Shown here: positions 14,407 through 24,066 of the stretch, one piece after another
Layout of the letters: each line of letters starts with the position of its first letter
Position numbering within the stretch: the stretch's first letter is position 1
Assembly (NCBI GenBank): GCA_021029095.1
Contig: JAJOHG010000307.1
Span: 1-30,608, forward strand
Reading direction: 5' to 3'
DNA: 30,608 bases
From: Phellopilus nigrolimitatus
Lineage: Eukaryota > Basidiomycota > Agaricomycetes > Hymenochaetales > Hymenochaetaceae
Program-made: the position numbers and the translations under genes
Notes under the pieces: model-generated
What the model saw: only the letters and a program-made list of their open reading frames with translations
The model's database searches: none
Told to the model about the DNA's origin: nothing

Positions 14407-15983
14407 TGCCGGTCCTCCCCTCCCTCCTCTCGACGTGTGCCCCTATCTTAACCCACCCGCCTTTTGTCTGGGTAATGCCTCTGTCGTCTCGTGCTTGGTC
14501 TTCTTTTTTCTTCGTATTTGTTTTCCTTATGTTCATCTACTCCGTCACCTGCTCGATCTCATCTCATCTCATCGCTTTTTTTCTTTTTACTTTTCTTCTT
14601 CGTTTCTCTTTCTCTTTTTCTTTTTCTCTCTCCGTCCGCGCGAGGCCGGCGCGGCGGGTGCGAACTGCGTGCTTCATCTGCTGTTATTTTTCTGTCTGTT
14701 GTTGTGTTTTGTGGCTCTGTACAGTACTGGTATATCCGTGCGCAAAATAGACGTAGTCGATTTGGTTTTTGTGTGGCGAGGCGAGTGCGTACGTGTACGC
14801 ACATCTGTCGTCGGGAACTGCAGGTAACAGGTTGGCGTGCGAAACACACCTGTCGATCTGTGGGGCACTGCCACTGACATGGGACCCACAGACCAGGTTC
14901 TTACTAAGTTGCTGTGTTTCGATTGGTTTTCTGTCTGGCCTGCCGTTACTTGCGATGTGCTCGTGCGCCTCGCTCGTCTCGTCTTGACTCTTCGGGCTCG
15001 CGCGGACGACGCGCAATTTCTGTCACACTCTGACCATACATACGTACGGCAAACCCCCGTCGCGCGGCGCCAATATATATATATATATTTTCTGAGGCGG
15101 ACGAGGAGCCGGAATGGTGCATCGTGCACTAAGCAGTTCGGTGAGACTAGGCAAGTCTGTCTTTGCACCGGGTCTGCATGCGGGCATGAGGGTCTCGCTG
15201 CTTCCCCAAGGGCCTTGCTCCCGGCCTTGCGAAATGCTCGCGGTGGCCTAGCGCGGCTCTTTGTCAGGACGGCTGCAAAAGGGCACGTCCGTCGGACGGT
15301 CGAACCAGCCGGGCGACGTCGTCTGTCCTCCTCGGGTCTCCGTCGCGTTGTAAGACGCTTTTCTCGAGGCTATGCCATGAGCCCCTCCAGCGATCGACCA
15401 CGGCCAATAGCCTGCTTGCATGACGCATCCCCGGCGCGCCAGATTACCAATCAAAGAGTTTTCAGCTTAGCCGCTGTTTGGATTCGCTGCGCGGAGAAGG
15501 GAAGCGATCCGGGAATAGCTGAATGTGTCATGCTGCAGAAGCGGACTAAGCACGCCTGAAATAGGAGTGAATGTCTGCTTAGTGCAGTGAGCAATGAGTC
15601 TAAACGTTCGATCGCGCTCCCGCCACGCGCCACTGTTGTCAAAGTGCTCGCTTTCTTTGGTTTTAATAATTCTGAAGAAGCAGAGAAAGGACTGACGTGA
15701 AATAAGGACATGAATTGTGCTGAATATGTAGATGAATAAGATGGCTTCGGATGAAGACTGCGTAGGACAGTCGGCCGATTCACGTCTAATTTTCCATCGG
15801 TGTCGGAAGTCCGATAAATAAATAAATATTTAGAATGCAGATAAAAAGTCGCCGAGAGAAGGGGAGTTACGTCACGCTCCCCTTATCTCTCATCCCTCCC
15901 ACGAAAGCTGACCACAGCCGAAAAACTGACGCCGGATGGTGTTCTCGCTGTCGTTGTCGGGATCGCGCAAGGAGCCGCTCACC
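14407..15983. other. Intergenic 1.6 kb between the SSXT-like and MTFP1-like genes
   Basis: Begins with a CT-rich 3' region (about 14410-14640) and contains a short AT dinucleotide repeat near 15071-15088. Open frames across 14840-15560 have no recognisable motif and odd composition, and I do not call them. The last hundred bases should hold the MTFP1-like promoter. Confidence 0.5.
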
Positions 15984-16793
15984 ATGCAGGCGCAGGACGA
16001 GGCGCAGGCGCTCGCCGACCAGAACGCCGACTCCACGAACTCGGACGTGCGCTACCTCGGCTACGCGAGCCGCCTCAGGACCGCGCTGCGCTCCGCCCAG
16101 CGCTACGTCGCATATGTGCGTACCGCGCTGCTCGTCCGGTTCTGCGCACAGAGGCTGACCTTCGCGTGCGTGCACGCGCCGCGCGCAGACGAGCGACATC
16201 GGCGAGGCGTTCCGCCCCGTCGTCCACCCGTACGTCGTCACCGCCGCGTACGGCGTCTCGTGGGCGTATCTCGCCGGGTGAGCGCGCCAGCCGGCCGACC
16301 TCGTTCGTCTGTGGCGGCCCCCCATCGCTGACTACGTCTGCCCAGGGACGTCGGCTTCGAGACGTGGAAGGCGCGCCGCCGCGGGCCGTCCCCGCTCGAG
16401 GCGTGCGCGTTCACGGAGCAGCAGCGCCTCGCGCTCGTCGCCGTCAAGCGCGGGTCCTTCCAGGCGATCGCCTCCATGTGCGTCGCCCCCCTCCCCCCCA
16501 TCTCGATTGCGACCTGCTGGCTGAACCCATAATTCTGTTTTCCTCACAGGGCCCTCCCGGCGTTCACCATCCACACGATCGTGAAGCAGTCCTCGCGGGC
16601 GTTCAAGAACACATTCAACCCGCGCGTGCGCGCGTGGGGGCCGACGCTCACGGGGCTCGCCGCCGTGCCCATCCTGCCGTTCCTTTTCGACACGCCCGTC
16701 GAAAAGGCGACCGACGCCGCGTTCGAGTGGCTCGAGCACAAGTGGTACGAGCGCCTCGCGGCACAGAAAAGCTTGAAGAAGAAGGAGCTGTGA
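15984..16793 (+). CDS. Mitochondrial fission process protein 1 (MTFP1/MTP18) homologue
   Basis: Inner-mitochondrial-membrane protein of the MTP18 family, linked in animals to Drp1-dependent fission. Four exons: 15984-16115, 16189-16277, 16346-16477 and 16550-16793. All introns are 68-73 bases, GT..AG and in phase, giving 198 residues. Family features seen in order: ADQNADSTNSDVRYLGYASR, RTALRSAQRYVAYTSDIGEA, FRPVVHPYVVTAAYGVSWAY, GDVGFETWKA, LPAFTIHTIVKQ, GPTLTGLAAVPILPFLFDTP, and a charged Lys-rich tail. Hydrophobic stretches match the expected membrane segments. I chose ATG 15984 because it has an ACC context and directly precedes the conserved part. An in-frame ATG at 15936 would add 16 residues (MVFSLSLSGSRKEPLT) and cannot be excluded. 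It is convergent with the eIF2B-delta gene; their stops are 274 bases apart. Confidence 0.92.
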
Positions 16794-17067
16794 GCAACGG
16801 TTCGAATGCAGAGGATACTTAGATGCGCGGTATATGCAAGATATTTCTTCATTCCATTTTATTTTGTCTATACATTACTTCCACGACGCCACACGACTTA
16901 GATACTGTAATAACATACCTACACATAGTACATAGATCTTTTCTGCATAGACAGCGACAACGATACCTAATATGTAGACTATTTATACGGATCGTGATGT
17001 ACAAGTAATACTAGCACCCCCCCTCTTGAGTTATACAACATACTGCGCAAAATGTCTCGATTACTTA

Positions 17068-18825
17068 TCAGATAGTTTGCCGCCCCAGTGTGAGCGGGAT
17101 CGAGCTGATCGAGTTCGGAGGTATGATCCCGACCTCTGTCACGACGGCAGTGATGTGCGCCGGCGGCGTGAGGTCGTACAGCGGGTTGAGGATCTCGAGG
17201 TTCGGCAGTGGTTCAAGCGTGAGCGATTCACGAGGGATCACGGAGGGGAACGAGCGGAACAGGTCGCCCGCGGGGGCTGGTAGGGCGGACGTCAGCGGTC
17301 CGCTGCACATATCGCCCTCTCAGGTTAATCTGCGGGCTCGAAAAAACGCACCAAGCTCGTTCTTCGTGAAGCCGTCCAGCACGACGCCCTCCGCGAACTT
17401 GTACGTCTCGCAGCACACCAGCGTCGGCACGCCGTGCGTCTTCGCCATGAGCGCGACGAGCGCGGTGCCCGCGCGCGAGTACACCGCGCCGTTCGCGTGC
17501 AGCGAGTGCGCGCCGAGGAGCACCGTATCGACGGACGCGATGACGGCGCCGAGCGCGGGCAGGAGGAGGTACGTGCACGGGATGGACGCGGCGGTGAGCA
17601 CGGTGAGAAGGTGCTTGCCTGGCGTTCGGGGGATGGGTTAGTTTAGATTAAAAGATGGTATGAGAGCTTGGTACCTTCGAGCATGGGCCGGGAATCCACG
17701 ACAACGACGGATATTCGCTTGCCGTCTTCGTGTGCGCGAAGAATAGTCTTCTCAACAACGGATGACCTTTACAGCAAAGCGATGAGCTCCTAGGAAGGAG
17801 AATAAAATTGAGACCCAGGTATACCTCGCGAATGTAAGAATGACATCGCCATCCTTGATTTTCTGTACCGCAGTGTCCTGGATGACCTGGTCTGCGATGA
17901 TAATCCTGTCCCGGATGTAGTTGTCGATTTTATGACAGAGGAAATCTTTAGCCTGTATTTCGAAAGAAAGAAGCAGATGAATAGACTGGTGAAGCGAGCA
18001 GAGCAGAAAGAACGCATACATCCTGCTCTGGCGTGTCAATGTCCGAATTGCTGATTTCCAGCTTCAGTTGGCGGATGGCGTTTCCCATAGTTACGGCCAT
18101 AGGGCGTGCAGATACTAAGTGATTAATTTGGGGGTTAAGGTGGGTCATGAGGTGGCGAGAGAGGGTTGTGTTGAGAGGTGTGGAGTAGTCTTGAATGACC
18201 TGGATACACATACTCTCAGTTTATCCCAATATATACCAGTCCTACAAGCACGTACAGTTTTAAAGGCGGACAGCGTCGCGATACACCGCGCATTCGCGCC
18301 CGTGATCTTAAACCCGGAGAACTGCAGCCCGAGGCGCACGATCGCGGGGTGGATGTCGCCCTTCACGCTGCTCGGCGCTTTCGGCAGGCCGCCGAAGTGC
18401 GAGAAGATGCGCAGCCCGCGCGTGTGCGCGCTCGCGTCGCCGTCCCCGGTGTACGTCGACTCGCGCGCGTCGCGCGCGCCGCGCTGTGGCGTCGTCGTCG
18501 CGAACGCGCCGCGCGCCGGCGAGTCGACGCTGCCGCTCACCGTCAGCCGCCTCGGCGTGCCCTGCGCGGACGACGGCCCGCCCTGCATCGACACGGGCCT
18601 GCTGCCCTTTCCTTTCGCCGGAGCCTTCTCGCCCGTCGCCGCCGCCGCGGCCTTCGCGGCGCGTTGCCGTTCCTGCAGCTCCCGCCTCTCGGCCTTCGTC
18701 ATCGACTTTTGGTTCCGCTTCTCCGGAGCCTGTCCTGCCGGTTGCGCATCATTGGTACTTTGCTGTGGCGCGCTGGTAGACGCGGTCCGTGCCGGGTGAC
18801 TCGACTCGGTCCTTGGTGAGGACAT
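17068..18825 (-). CDS. GCD2: Translation initiation factor eIF2B subunit delta
   Basis: Regulatory subunit of the eIF2B guanine-nucleotide exchange factor that recycles eIF2-GDP and senses eIF2-alpha phosphorylation in the cytosol. Six exons (minus): 18825-18256, 18199-18020, 17952-17825, 17766-17675, 17618-17352 and 17276-17068. All phases agree, giving 481 residues. The N-terminal roughly 130 residues are Ser/Ala/Lys-rich with a basic KAERRELQERQRAAKAAA segment, typical of the delta subunit. Then come HPAIVRLGLQFSGFKITGAN, DYSTPLNTTLSRHL, SARPMAVTMGNAIRQLK and the Rossmann-like IF-2B domain: GDVILTFARSSVVEKTIL, VVVVDSRPMLEGKHLL, VDTVLLGAHSLHANGAVYSR, GVPTLVCCETYKF and ITAVVTEVGIIPP near the C-terminus. 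The IF-2B core and the delta-type tail separate it from alpha and beta subunits. It starts back-to-back with RAT1. Confidence 0.95.
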
Positions 18826-19244
18826 AACTTGCCCAGCCTTTTCGGTATTTTTCAGGCGAAACAAAGCAATAAAAACGATAAAGCAGATAGCTGGGACCAA
18901 ACACACAGCGTAGCAAATATTTTCCAGCGTAAGACGACGGCCAGGACAGCAAGCAAGTAAGAGTGCAGGTTTCAGCACGACATTCGGGCGGTTCTGAAGT
19001 GACTCACGCGCGTTGTATGCACGCACCCAAATGCGGAAGTGTACTACACAGCCGTGAGAAAAGAGTTGTCCTGTTTCAAGTTGTTGCGCGAGGCGGCGCT
19101 GGCTCCACACACTCTCAGCGACATCCACCATCGTCGCTCGTCGTTGCATACGCCCGGCTGCTCAGTGCACGATATTTGGGCCTATTAGGAGGAAATCGGT
19201 ATATTATTGTATTTATCGCCTAATTCCAGGACAAGGCTCCCAAC
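18826..19244. promoter_or_regulatory. Shared divergent promoter of GCD2 and RAT1
   Basis: 419 bases between the two start codons, so both promoters and leaders must fit here. AATTCCAG near 19222-19229, shortly before the RAT1 ATG, could be the acceptor of a leader intron. I see no clear TATA box or named operator. Confidence 0.55.
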
Positions 19245-22200
19245 ATGGTCTGTCAACTGCTACTTGCTCTCGACGAGAACTTCTCGCTTACTCACTTTTT
19301 TCTTTCGACTTGCAGGGTGTACCCGCTCTCTTCAGATGGCTCAGCAAGAAATATCCGAAAATCAGTGCGTGCCCGGTTCTGTTTATTCGTTGGTTTTTGG
19401 TGGCGCTGACGGAGTTTGCGCAGTTCTGCCTGTCGTTGAAGACGAGGAACAGAAAGTCACCGATCAAGACGGGAACGAAATCGCAATACCTATAGATTTT
19501 ACCGGACCCAATCCTAATGGCATGGAATTTGATAATTTGTATTTGGACATGAACAATATTGTATGTTGCGCGCAGACTTATAGCACCGACATCGTGTATT
19601 GACATTTTCTTATAGGTGCACCCTTGCACGCATCCAGAGGGAAAGCCAGCGCCCGAGACTGAAGAGGAGATGATGCTCGAGGTGTTTAGTTACACGGAAC
19701 GACTAGTTAACATGGTCCGACCGAGGAAGCTGCTGTTGATGGCCATTGGTGCGTTTGCTGGTTTTTTTCGTTCATTTTTAGTGACAGGTTTAATGCCTAA
19801 AATAGACGGCGTGGCCCCTCGTGCAAAGATGAATCAGCAGCGCTCGCGTCGCTTCCGGTCTGCCCAGGAAGCGAAGGATAAGGAGAAGGCTAGGGAGGAG
19901 TCGCTTCTACTATGGGAATGTGCGTCCTCAAATCTAATCCCTGGAATTGAGACTTATTATATAGATGACAGCCATGGGCCAGTCTGTCACGGATGAAATG
20001 AAGAATAAGAAGGCTTGGGACTCGAATGCGATTACTCCTGGAACGCCATTCATGGACCTTCTCGCCCAGTCAATGCGGTACTGGATCGTGCAGAAGATGA
20101 ACAAAGACCCGGGCTGGAAGCAGCTTGAGGTCATCATTTCGGACGCTAGTGTACCAGGAGAGGGTGAACATAAGATTATGGACTTTATTCGTAGACAGCG
20201 TACGAATCCTGGATATGATCCTAATACTCGTCACGTAATCTATGGATTGGTATGTCTTTCTGTCATCTACTCATTGCCCGTGATACTTATTCAAGTTGCC
20301 ACTCTTTAGGATGCGGATCTTATCATGCTGTCTCTCGCCACTCACGAACTTCATTTTCGTGTTATTCGTGAGGATGTATTCTTCCAAGACACTAGTCCAA
20401 CAGCGTGCCGCATATGTGGCCAAGAAGGACATTTCGCTGCCCAATGTACTGGCGAAAAGAAGATAAAAGCTGATGAGCACGATACAAAAAAGACCCCCGT
20501 CGTAAAGAAGCCATATATCTTTCTCGATGTCTCCATCCTCCGAGAGTACCTTGAAATCGAACTCGATCTCCCCCACGCCCCGTTCGCCTTTGATATTGAA
20601 CGTGCCATTGATGACTGGGTTCTTCTTATATTCTTCGTTGGAAACGATTTCCTACCACACCTCCCCTCCCTCGAAATTCGTGAGGGCGCCATCGACACTC
20701 TACTTAAAATCTGGAAAGACGAATTGCCTAGAATGGGCGGATACCTGACGAACAATGGAAGTCTTGAGTATCCGCGTGTAGAGATCATCCTTGAGGGACT
20801 TGCCAAGCGTGAGGATGAGATTTTTCAGACGCAGGCGCGAAAGTACGCCGGATTACTTGCTTGATTATCTTTGAGAACTATAATTCATCTGAACCGTTCA
20901 ACTTTTGTAGACGATGAAAGGCAGGCGCAGAATGCAAAGAGGCGAAAGCTCGAAAGCAGCGGGCAGAATTATTCGAGTGCAAATGTGAATGGAGACACGT
21001 CAGTGGCTGTCAAGCCCTCCGCAGCTCTCCAGCTCTCCGCTGCTCCGTCAGCGCCGCCCGCGTCTACTGCGCCACATGGCCTGCCAGCTCGGCCGAATTT
21101 CGACAGTTTGAGAACGCCGCAACTTCTCTTGGCTTCGGCTCTCCAGCGCCTGCGCCCTCCGACGCAAGGCTGTTGCTGTTGCGCCTATTCAGGGCACCAA
21201 CTCCGACTGGGTTGCCAACAGGCGGCAGATCCGCATGGCGAACCTAAGTGGCGGCGGAGATGCTGAAGGCAGAGATGATGAGCGCAGTGCCGGTGAACCC
21301 CGCAGCGCGCAAGAAGCTGCTGCGCAGAAGGCTGCGGCTGGTAAGAGCGAGCCTACACCAGTCACGGAGTCTCCGCCTCCTCAAGTGGCAGTATCCGCGG
21401 CGGTCGAGGTCGGTTTTGGTCGCCAGTGATGGGCTTGCATCCGAAGCTAGCGATCAACCTGAAGCCCCCCCCGCTCCGGAATTTAACCAACTCGAAGAAC
21501 CTTTGGAAAGTAGCGAGGATATCGCTGTTGATGGCGTGCCTCGCCGCATGGCATCAAGCGGAAGCTCGATGATGTCGAAATGGAAGTGAAGAACAAGACG
21601 ACGACCTCCTGCCCGATGAAGATGAAGGGGAAGATGCACCTGGAGACACAAGTGTCGTTTTGGCGCGGAAGGTCAACCCTGATGGCTCAGTTAATCAGGA
21701 AGACACGGTGAAGTAAGGAAAAACGGTCTCAGAATGTAATGTGCAGTTTGGCTGATTTTATCCTTCAGGCTATGGGAGCCCGGCTATAAGGAACGTTACT
21801 ATAGGCAGAAGTTTGGTATCGAGCTCAGTGACACTGAATTTCGTAAGAAGTCAGTGGTTCAGTTATTTCTTATATTTTTATTTGCCGCTGATTTAACCTA
21901 TGTTCTTTAGGGTCACTATTTCTTATATTGAGGGTATGGCCTGGGTCTTGCAGTATTATATCAGGGGGTAAGATTTGTGTCGTGTCAGAGCTCATCATGT
22001 ACTCATTAATTGGTTGAAGACCCCTCGTGGCAATGGTATTACCCATATCATTTCGCACCTTTCGCAGCGGACTTCTCCGAAATCTCGAAGATGGATATCA
22101 AATTTACTGTCGGCCAGCCATTCAAGCCGTTCGAACAGCTGATGGGTGTTTTCCCTCCTGCAAGGTAAACGTTTTGCTGAAATATTCGTAGAGCCTCGAC

Positions 22201-23542
22201 CTGACGTTATTTTTAGTCGTCATCTTATTCCTGAGACCTTCCATTCTTTGATGTTGGACTCCGATTCGCCTATCGTCGACTTTTATCCCGAGTCTTTGAG
22301 ATTGACATGAACGGGAAAAAGATGGAATGGCAGGGTGTTGCTCTGTGCCTTTCCTTGACCAGAACAGGCTGCTGGAAGCCATGGGTACACGGTATTCAGG
22401 GCTCAACGAAGATGAAATCAGACGGAACAAATGGGGAAGCAATACACTTTATGTAGCTGATGAGCACCCCTTTATCCTACCATGGAGAGCTATATGCAAG
22501 CGTAAAGATGATAAGGCAGGTTTAAACGATTTGTCGCCCATTTTTTAGACAGTCATTTCGCAGCCTCTTCCGATTAACCAAAGCACAGCAAAGGGCTTAA
22601 CGGGAGCTTACTTCCTGATCCGAACTGCCTTCCCGGCGCAACGTATACAGCCCACTTTCAAGCGTGGGTCTTGAAGACATACCGGGTGACCGCTCTTTAG
22701 CGGCGCTCTACTTTTTCCCCAAGCAGCTCAAGCCGCACCGCTCAATGCTGCTTCCCGGCGTGCGCCGCTCACAGCGATGCTTACGCAGTCAGACTACGAG
22801 ACGATCCGCCGCGGCGGCCGCGGAGGGGCCGCGACACAGGCTTCCACGCCATCAACAGTGGGCGAGACAGCGGGCGCAACTCGTATGGCGGATACGGCGG
22901 GCAGCAGTCGTATGGAGGCAACGGCTATGGAGGGGGAGGCTACGGAGGTACCGGAGGGAGAGGCGGTTACGGAAATGGGAACAACCAATACGGACCGCGG
23001 ATTGCCTCCTCCGCGTGGGCGAGGTGACAATGCTCGGTCAGGGTACGGAGGACCGCCTGCCCGCTCGTCTTACCAGCCATCACCGGCGGCGGACTATAGC
23101 CGCCCGGGCAATAATTACTATCAGGGCAACGGCCGGGAGCCGCCTGCCCCTTCGCATTATGGAGGCCAGGGGAACGGTTACGGAGGATACAATAGCCAGG
23201 TTCCGTCCTACTCTCAGGGATACGGCAATAATTCCGGGTATGGCGGGAACGCGCGAGGCGGGTACGGAGGTTATAGAGGCAGTGGAGGGGGTGGGAATGA
23301 CGGCAGTTATGGTGGCTATGGTGGTGAGAGAGGTGGAGGCGGGGGGTAGCGGCGGCTATGGCGGCTATGGAGGTGACAGAGGTGGAGGTCGCGGCGGCTA
23401 CGGCAGCTACGGCGGAGGTGGTGCAGGAAGCTACGGCCAAGGCCAACAGAACTATGGTGGTTATGGAGGCTATGGTGGGTCTGGTCCTCCGCCGTCTGGC
23501 CCTTCCTATGCGGGACGAGGACGGGGGTATGGTCGCTACTGA
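19245..23542 (+). CDS. RAT1: 5'-3' exoribonuclease 2 (Rat1/XRN2), frame disrupted in the 3' half
   Basis: Nuclear exonuclease for transcription termination and rRNA/snoRNA processing. The first exons are clean: 19245-19247 (ATG alone), 19316-19364, 19424-19560, 19616-19748, 19806-19919, 19972-20249 and 20310-20842. They encode [97 protein letters not shown] and a CCHC knuckle [14 protein letters not shown], covering the XRN catalytic domain. Family sequence continues to 23542 ([79 protein letters not shown], then a Gly/Tyr-rich RGG-like tail). From about 21083, however, the frame changes roughly 17-19 times, mostly by one missing base. Later introns are recognisable (21713-21768, 21850-21910, 21968-22019, 22165-22216). 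Substitution stops are absent, so consensus error is likelier than a pseudogene. Confidence 0.88.
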
Positions 23543-24066
23543 TCCTGCTATAATATCTTAAAGTAGTTTCTACGTCTTACAAGTACTGTACCCCCTCGCT
23601 AGTGTATCCATAAGCCGTCTTCTCTCCTGTTCACATGCCCCTTTCCTATATCATTCTTGATAAACAATCAAATTCAGCACACGCCTATAACAATGGTCGT
23701 GACATTAGAGAAAAAAGAAATAATATCAAGTGGACATAAGAGCAGATGCGCCTAAAGTGCACGATCATGGAATTGTCAAATGACAACCGGTCGGTCTTCC
23801 TAAGTATCCTGAGTGTTGCGAGAATGACCGATGTGCTTCTGAAAATGCCAGATTGACGAAGAATACGCATGGAGAACAATTCATATACACAAGATTCCTA
23901 TTTCATATAATACATACATAGCGCAACCTGATCGACTCGTATAGCACACGAGCAGAGATACATTTAACCAAATAGATTCAGTAAGAAATGTCGCAAGATC
24001 CACCCTACTAGCAAAGTCCTCTCGATCTAGCACTTCCGTTCTACACAACAACTGATAGGAATTCCT
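23543..24066. other. Convergent intergenic region between RAT1 and the 837-residue protein gene
   Basis: About 520 AT-rich bases holding both 3' UTRs. No open frame, repeat or RNA gene is evident. Confidence 0.6.

Noticed and set aside
15290..15320. GGTTCGA-like word on the minus strand, considered as a tRNA B box
   Set aside because: No matching A box at the right distance and no cloverleaf could be drawn. The same applies to GGTTCGAATGC near 16799.
14837..15559. 240-codon plus-strand open frame downstream of the SSXT-like gene
   Set aside because: No recognisable domain, it crosses an AT microsatellite, and its composition is unlike neighbouring genes. Probably chance.
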